A stretch of 27,341 nt of DNA from JBFHKO01 sp041595355 (GCA_041595355.1 JBFHKO010000012.1:1-27341); one strand, 5' to 3'. Shown: positions 8,768-16,779, counted from the first letter of the stretch. The notes: a model not told the origin generated them from the letters alone. Numbers and translations are program-made.

Positions 8768-9744
8768 TTGATTTTTCCGCGTTTTATCAACTCATTGCCA
8801 AGGGGCCACTGAGCCACTGGCTGCATACCCTGCCGGCGCAGCTGCATGCCTGGCAGATCTCCCAGCAGCATGGCGACCTGCCGCGCTGGCAGCGGGTGTT
8901 GGCCAAGCTTGGCGACTACCAGAGTGCCCACGTGCAGCTCAAGGAGCGGGTCGAGATAGGCCGGGCCGATGAACTCGAGGAGGGCGAGCGCAAAAAACTG
9001 GAAAATCTGCTGCAGCATTTCCATCCCTGGCGCAAGGGGCCCTACCACCTGTTTGGCATTCACCTGGACACTGAATGGCGCTCCGACTGGAAGTGGCAAC
9101 GGGTACTGCCGCACCTGAGCCCGCTACGCGGCCGCCAGGTGCTGGATGTGGGCTGCGGCAGCGACTACCACCTGTGGCGCATGCTGGGCGAGGAGGCGCG
9201 GCTGGTCGTGGGCATCGATCCCTCGCCGCTGTTCCTGTGCCAGTTCAGCGCCATCAAGCAGTTCGCCGGTCAGGATCCGCGCATCCACCTGCTGCCGCTG
9301 GGCATCCAGGAGCTGCCGCCACTGAGGGCGTTTGACACCATCTTTTCCATGGGCGTGCTCTATCACCGGCGCTCGCCCATCGATCATCTCTATCAGTTGC
9401 GCGACCAGTTACGCGATGGCGGCGAGCTGGTACTGGAGACCCTGGTGATCGACGGCGGGCCCGACGACGTGCTGGTGCCGCCGGATCGTTATGCCCAGAT
9501 GCGCAATGTCTGGTTCATCCCCTCGGCCCGGGCCCTGATGCGCTGGCTGGAAAAATGCGGCTTCGAAAATGTCCGCCTGGTGGACGAAGGCGTGACCAGC
9601 CTGGAGGAGCAACGCCGCACCCCCTGGATGCGCAACGAGTCGCTGGCGGATTTCCTTGACCCCCAGGATCCCGGCCGTACCCTGGAAGGACATCCGGCCC
9701 CCAAAAGAGCCGTTTTAATTGCGTCCCGGCGGGCAGGGGACTAG
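8764..9744 (+). CDS. cmoB: tRNA U34 carboxymethyltransferase
   Basis: CmoB transfers the carboxymethyl group from carboxy-SAM to 5-hydroxyuridine at position 34 of several tRNAs. The start is the ATG overlapping the cmoA stop (ATGA), giving MIDFSAFYQLIAKGPLSHWL; a longer in-frame ATG further upstream lies inside cmoA and is not conserved. The product is 326 residues (E. coli 323). Ligand residues that I recall for E. coli, Lys91, Trp105, Lys110 and Gly130, are all present, as are FSMGVLYHRRSP and the C-terminal PAPKRAVLIA. One oddity is that the nucleotide-binding motif reads DVGCGSDYH, with Asp134 where E. coli has Gly. Coupled translation with cmoA is expected. Confidence 0.97.
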   Translation: MIDFSAFYQLIAKGPLSHWLHTLPAQLHAWQISQQHGDLPRWQRVLAKLGDYQSAHVQLKERVEIGRADELEEGERKKLENLLQHFHPWRKGPYHLFGIHLDTEWRSDWKWQRVLPHLSPLRGRQVLDVGCGSDYHLWRMLGEEARLVVGIDPSPLFLCQFSAIKQFAGQDPRIHLLPLGIQELPPLRAFDTIFSMGVLYHRRSPIDHLYQLRDQLRDGGELVLETLVIDGGPDDVLVPPDRYAQMRNVWFIPSARALMRWLEKCGFENVRLVDEGVTSLEEQRRTPWMRNESLADFLDPQDPGRTLEGHPAPKRAVLIASRRAGD

Positions 9745-9749
9745 TCCCC
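9736..9749 (+). terminator. Palindrome at the cmoB stop, possible weak terminator
   Basis: GGGGACTAGTCCCC is a perfect 14-base palindrome that includes the cmoB stop codon TAG. It can form a five-pair stem with a four-base loop, followed by TCTTCCCT rather than a true T-run. It may be a weak terminator or a transcript-end stabiliser. The next gene begins 67 bases after the cmoB stop. Confidence 0.35.
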
Positions 9750-9811
9750 TCTTCCCTACCTGGGATAAACTGGTGCCACTAACTCTCCAATAAATAATCG
9801 ACGACCCTCAT

Positions 9812-10735
9812 ATGCGAATCCAATCTCGTCAGGCCACCGTGTTCGCCACGTTGCTGGTCTTTGCCGGCCCGCTGTTTGCCAGCGATGCGCCCGTCACCCT
9901 CGAACAGATGAAGAGCGAGCTGAGCAGCAGCGAGCGTCGTCTGCAGCAGTCGCTGACCAGCACCAGCCAGGCGCAGCAGGACAGCAGCCACCAACTCGCG
10001 GTGCAACTGCGCATGTTGCAGGCCCAGCAGGAAAAAAATCGCCAGCAGATGCTGGAACTCAAGAAGCTGCAACAGCAGCTGGCCAAGCAACTCCAATCCC
10101 CTCCGGCAGCCAAAACCATGAGTAACGATCCGAAAAACGACTGTTCCATCAGCGATCCCGGTCTCGCCACCGCGGACGGCAAGCTGATCCTGGGCGAATC
10201 CGAATGGGTGTTCGTGGAAGAGGCCGAAGGCGCCTTCCACAGCCGCGTCGATACCGGCGCCGCCACCTCCTCCATCAGTGCCACTGATATCACCGTCTTC
10301 GAACGGGAAGGACGGCGCTGGGTCAAGTTCATCATGCCGCTCGACAATGGCGAAAGCCTGTCCCTGGAGGCCCCGTTCGTGCGCTATGTCCGCATTCGCC
10401 AGGCCTCCGCCGATGCCGCGGATCGCCGTCCCGTGGTCCGGCTCAGCATCAAGCTGGGCTCGCTGACCGAAACGGCGGAATTCAGTCTCAAGGATCGCTC
10501 CGAGATGGACTTCCCGCTGCTGTTGGGTCGCGAGTTCATCAAGGACGTTGCCGTAGTCGACGTGGCCCGGGAGTTCGTGCAGCCCAAGCCGGATGTCGCC
10601 ACCCTGGTCCCCTCCAAGCGCAAGGCCGCCGCCGAGGCTGCCAAGCCCGCCACCAAGCAGGCTAAGCCGGCACCCGCCAAGGCCACGTCAAATCAGGCCG
10701 CCCCTGCCGCCCCTGCCCCTGCCAAGGATCACTAA
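9812..10735 (+). CDS. Exported retropepsin-like (RimB/DUF785-type) aspartic protease
   Basis: Predicted peptidase of the family misleadingly named ATP-dependent zinc protease (PF05618), which has a retropepsin-like fold. The 307-residue product starts with a signal peptide (two arginines, then ATVFATLLVFAGPLFA, cleavage near residues 23-26), so it should act outside the cytoplasm. A Gln/Leu-rich coiled coil spans about 30-95. The protease domain spans about 118-258, with the catalytic motif VDTGAATSS (Asp147) and the second signature FPLLLGREFI (234-243). The tail from 265 is rich in Lys, Ala and Pro. Relatives sit beside RimK-type ligases, and RimB is proposed to trim glutamate tails, so cleavage of ligase-added residues is a reasonable inference. 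No clear ribosome binding site or promoter is visible upstream. Confidence 0.85.
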   Translation: MRIQSRQATVFATLLVFAGPLFASDAPVTLEQMKSELSSSERRLQQSLTSTSQAQQDSSHQLAVQLRMLQAQQEKNRQQMLELKKLQQQLAKQLQSPPAAKTMSNDPKNDCSISDPGLATADGKLILGESEWVFVEEAEGAFHSRVDTGAATSSISATDITVFEREGRRWVKFIMPLDNGESLSLEAPFVRYVRIRQASADAADRRPVVRLSIKLGSLTETAEFSLKDRSEMDFPLLLGREFIKDVAVVDVAREFVQPKPDVATLVPSKRKAAAEAAKPATKQAKPAPAKATSNQAAPAAPAPAKDH

Positions 10736-10741
10736 GCCGCC

Positions 10742-12250
10742 ATGGTCTCCCGTCGCCCGTTTCACATCGCCGTCGCCCTGCTGTTTTTGCTGGGCGCGGC
10801 CCTGATGCTCTATCGCCATATCGCCTTCGACATCCCCTGGCTGCCCGGTGAGTACCGCAATGTCTGGTCGGTGGAGGCCAAGGTGGAGTTCGAGGCGCGG
10901 GGCGAGCCTGTCATCGCCTCGCTGGCCATCCCGGCCACCCAGTCCGGCTTCACCCTGGTGGATGAGTCGGCGGCCAGCCCCGGCTATGGCCTCGCCTTCG
11001 TCGAGAAGAACGGCGTGGCGCGGGCAGAATGGTCCATCCGCTCGGCCAGCGGCCATCAGGAGCTCTATTATCGCGCTGACATGATGAGCGATCCCTATGC
11101 CCGCGCCGCCCTGGTGACGCCGCCCGCCATCGAGCGTCAGATCGAGAAAGAGCCCATCGCCACCGCCATGCAGCAGATCCTGGAGCGGGCCAGGGAGCGC
11201 TCGGCGGATGCCTACACCCTGACCCGGGAGATCATCCGCGAGTTCCAGAATCAGGAACAGAATGCCGAGCTGCTGAAGAAGCACAAGAAGCGCGCCTATC
11301 TGCTGGTGGACCTGCTGAATCAGGCCGACATTCCTGCCCGGGTGGTCCGTGCCCTGCACCTCGAGGATGGCCGCCGCCGGCAGTCGCTGGTCGATTTCGT
11401 GCAGGTTTTCAACGGCGAACAATACGATCTGTTCCATCCCGGCACCGGCCAGCAAGGCCAGCCGGAGAACCTGATGCTCTGGGAGTACAACTCCAGCCCG
11501 CTGCTGGATGTCACCGGGGCCAGCAACTCCCGGATCAGCTACTCCATCATCAAGAAGCAGGTGCCGGTCAACAAGGCGCTGAGCGCCAAGTTCGAGCATA
11601 CCGAAATGCTCAACTTCTCGGTGGAAACCCTGCCGGTGGAAGAGCAGGCGCTGTTCAAGGGCATACTGCTGCTGCCCATAGGCGTGCTGGTGGTGGTGTT
11701 CCTGCGGGTACTGGTCGGGCTCAAGACCTCGGGCACCTTCATGCCGGTGCTCATCGCCGTGGCCTTCATCCAGACCACCCTCATCACCGGCCTGGTGGGC
11801 TTCCTGGCCATCGTCGGAGTCGGGCTGGTGATCCGCTCCTACCTGTCGCGACTCAACCTGTTGCTGGTGGCGCGCATCTCCACCGTCATCATCACCGTCA
11901 TCTGCATCATCGGCCTCTTCTCGCTGCTCACCTACAAGCTGGGCCTCAGCCAGGGCATGAAGATCACCTTCTTCCCCATGATCATCCTCTCCTGGACCAT
12001 AGAGCGCATGTCCATCCTCTGGGAGGAGGAGGGCCCGAAAGAAGTGTTCAAGCAGGGCGGCGGCTCGCTGCTGGTGGCGGTGCTGGCCTATCTGGCCATG
12101 GACAACAGCCTGATCCAGCACCTGACCTTCAACTTCCTGGGGCTGCAACTGGTGCTGATGGCCACGGTGCTGCTGATGGGTAACTACACCGGCTACCGGC
12201 TCTCCGAGTTGAAGCGGTTCAAGCCCCTGGCCGATGAGTTGAAAAAATAA
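10742..12250 (+). CDS. Inactive transglutaminase fused to C-terminal membrane helices
   Basis: A 502-residue membrane protein matching the architecture of Pfam Transglut_i_TM plus 7TM_transglut. One N-terminal helix (about 8-26) is followed by a soluble, probably periplasmic region to about 305. Within it, RAYLLVDLLNQADIPARVVRAL (184-205) corresponds to the helix and GIPAR turn of a transglutaminase core. That region contains no cysteine at all, so the thiol nucleophile is absent. A hydrophobic block from 307 to about 480 contains roughly six to seven membrane segments. The start is six bases after the protease gene, with no good ribosome binding site of its own, so coupling is likely. Its role is unknown; binding a peptide or polymer and scaffolding the neighbouring protease and ligase is inference. 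Confidence 0.85.
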   Translation: MVSRRPFHIAVALLFLLGAALMLYRHIAFDIPWLPGEYRNVWSVEAKVEFEARGEPVIASLAIPATQSGFTLVDESAASPGYGLAFVEKNGVARAEWSIRSASGHQELYYRADMMSDPYARAALVTPPAIERQIEKEPIATAMQQILERARERSADAYTLTREIIREFQNQEQNAELLKKHKKRAYLLVDLLNQADIPARVVRALHLEDGRRRQSLVDFVQVFNGEQYDLFHPGTGQQGQPENLMLWEYNSSPLLDVTGASNSRISYSIIKKQVPVNKALSAKFEHTEMLNFSVETLPVEEQALFKGILLLPIGVLVVVFLRVLVGLKTSGTFMPVLIAVAFIQTTLITGLVGFLAIVGVGLVIRSYLSRLNLLLVARISTVIITVICIIGLFSLLTYKLGLSQGMKITFFPMIILSWTIERMSILWEEEGPKEVFKQGGGSLLVAVLAYLAMDNSLIQHLTFNFLGLQLVLMATVLLMGNYTGYRLSELKRFKPLADELKK

Positions 12251-12251
12251 G

Positions 12252-13232
12252 ATGCGCTTTCTGGAACGCTTCACCAAGAACTATGCCAGCCCCTTCAAGC
12301 TGGCCGGGCTCGGTATCATGGGCATGAACCAGCGCAATGTGGGCTACATCGGTCGCTACAACCCGCGCTCCCTCTATCCGCTGGTCGACAACAAACTGAA
12401 AACCAAGCAGATAGCCGTGGCCGCCGGCGTGACGGTACCCAAGCTCATCGGCACCATACAGCAGCAGCACGATGTGAGCCGCATCGCCAGCATGGTCGCG
12501 GATTGGCCGGGCTTCTGCATCAAGCCGGCCCGTGGCTCCGGCGGCAAGGGCATACTGGTGATCATGCGCCACGAGGATGGCCTCTATTACAAACCCAATG
12601 GCCACGGCGAGACGGTGGCCTATCTGGAGCGGCATATCTCCAATATCCTGGCCGGCCTCTACTCCCTCGGTGGCAAGCCGGACTTCGTGCTGGTGGAAGA
12701 TCTCATCCAGTTCGACGACGTCTTCGACGGCTACTCCTTCGAGGGGGTGCCCGATACCCGGGTCATCATCTTCAAGGGCTTTCCGGTGATGTCCATGATG
12801 CGCCTCTCCACGGCGTCCTCCGACGGCAAGGCCAACCTGCACCAGGGGGCGGTGGGGGTAGGCATCTGCATCCGCACCGGACGGGCACTGCGTGGCGTGC
12901 AACACAACGCCCCGCTGCGCCACCATCCCGACACCGGCCGCGATCTGTTCGAGCTGCAGGTGCCCCACTGGGATACCCTGCTGCACCTGGCGGCCTCCTG
13001 CTACGAAATGTCGGGGCTTGGCTACATCGGCACCGACATCGTCCTGGACAAGAAGCGCGGCCCGCTGCTGCTGGAGCTGAATGCCCGCCCCGGTCTCTCC
13101 ATCCAGATAGCCAACGCCGCCGGTCTGCTGCCGCGCCTGCGTCGCATCGAGGCCCTGGGGGCGGTCAAGATGTCGGTACAGGAGCGGGTGGCCTACGCCA
13201 AGACACACTTCGGTGTCCTCTCCGCCGACTAG
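12252..13232 (+). CDS. RimK-related ATP-grasp alpha-L-glutamate ligase-like protein
   Basis: A 326-residue ATP-grasp enzyme of the RimK-related group described in TIGRFAM as function unknown (TIGR02291). Features in order: DNKLKTKQIAVAAGVTVPK (46-64), the phosphate-binding loop KPARGSGGKG (91-100) and the adenine-region VEDLIQFDD. These are followed by VIIFKGFPVMSMMRL, and the metal-binding strand GTDIVLD...LLLELNARPGLS with Asp262, Glu275 and Asn277. There is no signal peptide, so it acts in the cytoplasm. ATP-grasp enzymes of this type join a carboxylate to an amine using ATP; glutamate as substrate is inferred from RimK. It begins one base after the membrane-protein stop and is the last gene before a strong terminator. 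Confidence 0.87.
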   Translation: MRFLERFTKNYASPFKLAGLGIMGMNQRNVGYIGRYNPRSLYPLVDNKLKTKQIAVAAGVTVPKLIGTIQQQHDVSRIASMVADWPGFCIKPARGSGGKGILVIMRHEDGLYYKPNGHGETVAYLERHISNILAGLYSLGGKPDFVLVEDLIQFDDVFDGYSFEGVPDTRVIIFKGFPVMSMMRLSTASSDGKANLHQGAVGVGICIRTGRALRGVQHNAPLRHHPDTGRDLFELQVPHWDTLLHLAASCYEMSGLGYIGTDIVLDKKRGPLLLELNARPGLSIQIANAAGLLPRLRRIEALGAVKMSVQERVAYAKTHFGVLSAD

Positions 13233-13258
13233 CCTCGCGCAGTACGGCTGCACAAGAC

Positions 13259-13285
13259 AACGAGCCCGCGCGGGCTCGTTTTTTT
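13259..13285 (+). terminator. Strong intrinsic terminator
   Basis: A perfect GC-rich palindrome with arms AACGAGCCCGC and GCGGGCTCGTT (13259-13280) runs into seven T residues (13279-13285). It lies 26 bases after the ATP-grasp stop and closes the three-gene cluster. The convergent glycosyltransferase gene ends at 13291; on that strand the hairpin is followed only by TTGTCTTG, so it would work less well there. Confidence 0.9.
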
Positions 13286-13290
13286 GACCA

Positions 13291-14994
13291 TCAATCGGGG
13301 ATATCCCGGCGCCGGTAAAGCCCGGGCAACACCTCGCGGTAGTGATCGCGGATGTAGTCGTAGAATGCAAACTGGGACGCCGGCCAGCGCTCGGGGGCAA
13401 AGAGCACCGACTGCATGCGCGTCTGCTCCACCAGGATATGCGATGGCCGCCGCGCGCGCATGTCTGCCAGCCGGGCGGCCGGCAGATCAAAGTCGGTGCG
13501 CACATTGTGGGCAAACAGCCAGCGGCTGGCCGCCTGGCGATCGGCCAACACATAGAAGGACGGCACATAGTGATCGACCAGCAGGCTGTCCGAGGGCCCG
13601 CTGTGCGCCTTGATCTCATCGACGATGCGCTGCTGGCCGGCCGGTAACGGCCGCCACAGCTGATGATAGCTGCGCTGCCCGCCGAACCAGAGCAGGCTGC
13701 CGCCGAGCAGGACGGCCAGGACGACCACATGACGTCGCCCGTGCAGGCGATGGGTGTGTGGCCGCCAGAGCAGGTAAGCCAGCGACAGCACCCCCAGCGT
13801 CGCCGCTGCCGCCCATGCCAGGGCCGCACTGCCGGGACGCACCTCCAGCCCGCTGCGCAGCCCGTAATGCAGCATGAGAAACAGTGGCACGCCAAGCACT
13901 CCGAGCAGCGCCACGCCCGCCTGCCGCGGCGAGGCCAGCGCCTCTCCCCCTCGGTGCGGACCAAGTACCAGCAGCAACGCCGCCAGTATGCTGAAAAAGA
14001 AGAACAGAACGTTGATGTCGTAGTGCAGAAAACGATGCCCGGAGACCGAATTGCCCACCAGCGTAAACAGCAGCCCCAGCAGGTTGACCACCAGCAGCGG
14101 CCGCCCCAGCAAGGCGGGTCGCCCGCTGGCGGGCGCGCGACTCAGCACCAGCCAGAGGTAAGCGGGCAGCAGCAGCCACAGGCCGGTGCGAACCTGCCCC
14201 CAGAAGCCGGCTGCCAGCCGGAAGCCCTCGCCGTAGCCGGGGGTGAAAAAGATGCCGAAACTGTAGTAGCCAAAGTTGGCCAGCACACCATGGGCATGAA
14301 AATAGAGCGCCAGGGGCAGCAATACGGCGCCGATGCCCAGCAGGCTGCTGACAAACAGCCGGATGGCGCCAGCATACTGCCCCTGCCAGCAAAGCCGCAC
14401 GAACAGCACCAGATAGAAGGCGCCCCAGAGGGCGCCATTGTTGAGGCGCATGCCGCAGATGAGGCCGAAGGTCAGCGCCGGCAACCAGGCCTGACGCCAG
14501 CTGAAGCGATTGTCCAGCAGCATGCCCACGAAACCGTACTGGGCGATGAGCGCCAGACTCAGGCTGTAGTCCTCGGTCATGTTGCCGTAGTAATAACGGG
14601 CACTGTAGAGCGCCAGTATGCCCAGCATGGCGAGCCAGCGCGAGGCCCGCGGGGCACCGAGCCGCGCCAGGGTGCGCGCCAGGCAGGCCAGCCCCAGCGC
14701 CAGCAGGCCCCACTCCAGCAGCCAGATGCCCTTGAAACCCCAGCCGGCATAGCCCAGGGCATTGATCAGGAAGATCACCGGCCCCTTGATGTCGATCATG
14801 TCCCGATAGAGCACCAGCCCTTCGGCCCACATCTTGCCCATGACCGCAAACACCGAGGCGTCGAAGCTCGGCGAGCGCGATACCAGCAGCGGGTTTTGCA
14901 GCAGAAACAGCAGCGCCAGCCCGGCCAGCGCGAGCGACTCCCATCGCCCGCCTGCGGCCCGGCAAAAGGCCGGCCGCCAACACATCCTTGACAT
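13291..14994 (-). CDS. Predicted GT-C fold membrane glycosyltransferase (PMT/ArnT-like)
   Basis: A polytopic membrane protein of 567 residues. I start it at the ATG giving MSRMCWRPAFCRAAGGRWES; a longer frame runs back into the upstream gene. The first periplasmic loop after the first helix contains SPSFDASVFAVMGKMWAEGL and YRDMIDIKGP (41-72), with Asp45, Asp65 and Asp68, the arrangement seen in GT39/ArnT-type enzymes that use polyprenyl-phosphate sugars. About eleven hydrophobic segments follow. A soluble C-terminal domain includes VDHYVPSFYVLADRQAASRW, typical of such proteins. Donor and acceptor cannot be told from sequence. It lies 26 bases downstream of the TerC-family gene, implying a shared transcript. 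An O-antigen polymerase-like protein is the main alternative. Confidence 0.65.
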   Translation of the reverse strand: MSRMCWRPAFCRAAGGRWESLALAGLALLFLLQNPLLVSRSPSFDASVFAVMGKMWAEGLVLYRDMIDIKGPVIFLINALGYAGWGFKGIWLLEWGLLALGLACLARTLARLGAPRASRWLAMLGILALYSARYYYGNMTEDYSLSLALIAQYGFVGMLLDNRFSWRQAWLPALTFGLICGMRLNNGALWGAFYLVLFVRLCWQGQYAGAIRLFVSSLLGIGAVLLPLALYFHAHGVLANFGYYSFGIFFTPGYGEGFRLAAGFWGQVRTGLWLLLPAYLWLVLSRAPASGRPALLGRPLLVVNLLGLLFTLVGNSVSGHRFLHYDINVLFFFFSILAALLLVLGPHRGGEALASPRQAGVALLGVLGVPLFLMLHYGLRSGLEVRPGSAALAWAAAATLGVLSLAYLLWRPHTHRLHGRRHVVVLAVLLGGSLLWFGGQRSYHQLWRPLPAGQQRIVDEIKAHSGPSDSLLVDHYVPSFYVLADRQAASRWLFAHNVRTDFDLPAARLADMRARRPSHILVEQTRMQSVLFAPERWPASQFAFYDYIRDHYREVLPGLYRRRDIPD

Positions 14995-15020
14995 ACGGTT
15001 ATCTCGTTTCGGGGATGGGA

Positions 15021-16583
15021 TCAGGCATCCTGCATCAGCGGCTGGCGGGACTCGCGGGTCAGCCACACCGTCTCGATGCGGTGGGCACGGATGGTCACCA
15101 CGGTGATCTGCCACTCATCGTACTCGAAGACCTCGTTGGGCGCTGGCAGGTGCTGCAGCCAGTCCATCAGCCAGCCCGCCAGGGTATGGTAATGCGGTGA
15201 GGCCGGCACGCTGAAGCCCAGTTCCCGCTGCAGGGTGGCCAGCGGCAGATCACCGCTGACGCGGTAGCTGTCCGGCCCCAGCGTCACCACGTCGGCCATC
15301 TCCTCGCTGCCTTCCGGCAGCTGGCCGGCAATCTCCTCCATGATGTCACGGATGGAGACCATGCCTTCAAAGATGCCGAACTCATCCACCACGAAGGCAA
15401 TATGGTGCTTGGCCTGGCGGAACTGCTCCAGGGCATTGAGCACCGAGATGGTCTCCGGCAGGCAGAGCGGTTGCTGCACCAGGGACGCCAGCTGCAGCGG
15501 TTTCTGATCCAGCAACTGCGCCAGCACGTCGCGCTTGCGAATGATGCCAAGCGGCATGTCCTTGTTGCCATCCTGGATGGCCACCATGCGCGAATGCTCG
15601 CTCTGCGCCAGCCGCTGCATGCTCTGCGCCTCGGGGGCACTCAGATCCAGCATCTCCACGTCGCGACGGGTGGTCATCACCGCCCGCACCGGCAGGGAGG
15701 AGAGCTGCAACACCCGGGAGACCATGTCCTGCTCCTCACGGGCAAATATCCGCTGCTGGGGTAGCGCGCCGTCGCCGGGCTCGGCACGCACGAATTCCTG
15801 CTGCTCCCCCAGCAACCGCATCACCAGTTCGGCGGTGCGTTCACGCCGACGCAGCTTGCCATACAGCAGTTTGTTGCGGTTGGCCTGGGCCAGTTGATTG
15901 AGCAGCTCGATGAGGATGGAGAAGCCGATGGCCGCATAGAGGTAACCCTTGGGGATATGGAAACCCAGTCCCTCGGCGACCAGACTGAAACCGATCATCA
16001 GCAGGAAGCCCAGACAGAGGATCACCAGGGTCGGATGCTGATTCACGAACTGCGTCAGCGGCCGGCTGGCCCAGATCATGATACCCATGGCGATGATCAC
16101 CGCCAGCATCATCACCGCCAGATGATCCGACATGCCGATGGCCGTGATCACCGCATCCAGGGAGAAGACCGCATCCAGCACCACAATCTGCGCGACCACC
16201 GTCCAGAAGCGGGCATAGGCGCGCGGCTCTCCCGACTCGTGGTCCTCGCCCTCAAGCCGGCCGTGCAGCTCCCGGGTCGCCTTGAACAGCAGGAAAAAGC
16301 CGCCGAACAGCAAAATGAGATCGCGACCGGAGAAGGCCTTCTCCCCCCAGTGCACCAGCGGTGCGGAGAGACTGACCAGCCAGGAGATGCTCGCCAGCAG
16401 CACCAGCCGCATGCCAAGCGCCATGCCGAGGCCATACTGGCGCGCCCGGTCACGCAGTGCCGGCGGCAGCTTGTCGGCCAGGATGGCGATGAACAGCAGG
16501 TTGTCGATGCCGAGGACTATCTCCAGCACCACCAGGGTGACAAGTCCCAGCCAGGCAGTGGGGTCGACCAGCCACTCAAACAT
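15021..16583 (-). CDS. TerC family membrane protein with CBS and CorC/HlyC domains (YoaE-like)
   Basis: A 520-residue protein close to E. coli YoaE (518 residues) over its length. The TerC membrane domain spans about 1-235, with conserved acidic motifs LEIVLGIDNL (Asp27) and VVLDAVFSLDAV (Asp137, Asp143) inside helices and HIPKGYLYAAIGFSI near 209-223. A CBS pair spans about 300-420 (VMTTRRDVEMLDL, VVDEFGIFEGMVSIRDIMEEI). A CorC/HlyC transporter-associated domain spans about 435-510. TerC relatives such as Alx and MeeF are linked to manganese export, so metal transport is plausible but unproven here. A strong GGAGGTG site precedes the ATG. The start lies within the 3' end of a 47-codon upstream frame. 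Confidence 0.93.
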   Translation of the reverse strand: MFEWLVDPTAWLGLVTLVVLEIVLGIDNLLFIAILADKLPPALRDRARQYGLGMALGMRLVLLASISWLVSLSAPLVHWGEKAFSGRDLILLFGGFFLLFKATRELHGRLEGEDHESGEPRAYARFWTVVAQIVVLDAVFSLDAVITAIGMSDHLAVMMLAVIIAMGIMIWASRPLTQFVNQHPTLVILCLGFLLMIGFSLVAEGLGFHIPKGYLYAAIGFSILIELLNQLAQANRNKLLYGKLRRRERTAELVMRLLGEQQEFVRAEPGDGALPQQRIFAREEQDMVSRVLQLSSLPVRAVMTTRRDVEMLDLSAPEAQSMQRLAQSEHSRMVAIQDGNKDMPLGIIRKRDVLAQLLDQKPLQLASLVQQPLCLPETISVLNALEQFRQAKHHIAFVVDEFGIFEGMVSIRDIMEEIAGQLPEGSEEMADVVTLGPDSYRVSGDLPLATLQRELGFSVPASPHYHTLAGWLMDWLQHLPAPNEVFEYDEWQITVVTIRAHRIETVWLTRESRQPLMQDA

Positions 16584-16719
16584 GACGCACCTCCGTCAGG
16601 CGCAGAGCGCAGATGGGCGCAGCAACAATCGGGGCGGAAGTCGAAACAGGGCCCAGGCCGGCAGGCGCGGAGCGAAGGGAGGGTGAAAAATGACACGAGG
16701 GACTCTGATCGTCGCTCAT
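16576..16719 (-). CDS. Possible 47-codon upstream reading frame overlapping the terC-family start
   Basis: An ATG at 16719 opens a frame of 47 codons beginning MSDDQSPSCHFSPSLRSAP and ending in LTEVRHV. Its TGA lies five bases past the ATG of the TerC-family gene, so the frames overlap by eight bases. It lies just downstream of a candidate promoter, and only a weak AGAG ribosome binding site precedes it. The peptide is Ser/Pro-rich with an acidic start and resembles no protein I know. It could be a leader that tunes expression of the transporter-like gene, or a chance frame in GC-rich DNA. It should be read as a candidate only. Confidence 0.25.
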   Translation of the reverse strand: MSDDQSPSCHFSPSLRSAPAGLGPVSTSAPIVAAPICALRLTEVRHV

Positions 16720-16749
16720 AAGGGTCTCTAGGTAGCCAAACACCGCATC

Positions 16750-16779
16750 AGAGTAGAGAAGAGAGACCGCCGTGGTCAA
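16750..16779 (-). promoter_or_regulatory. Candidate promoter of the TerC-family gene
   Basis: On the minus strand TTGACC (16779-16774) is five of six to the -35 consensus. After 18 bases TACTCT (16755-16750) is a weak -10 match. Transcription would leave a leader of about 160 bases containing the 47-codon frame. I looked for the yybP-ykoY manganese riboswitch often found before TerC genes and did not find its conserved core. Confidence 0.35.

Noticed and set aside
10688..13964. Long minus-strand frames of 529 and 581 codons across the membrane-protein and ligase genes
   Set aside because: They lie opposite genes with clear domain signatures, and their translations are His/Gln/Gly-rich or Arg/Trp/Cys-rich with no recognisable motif.
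13616..14991. Long alternative frames on both strands over the glycosyltransferase gene
   Set aside because: The frame giving a regular series of membrane helices and the aspartate-bearing loop is the credible one. The others have no domain pattern and no ribosome binding site.
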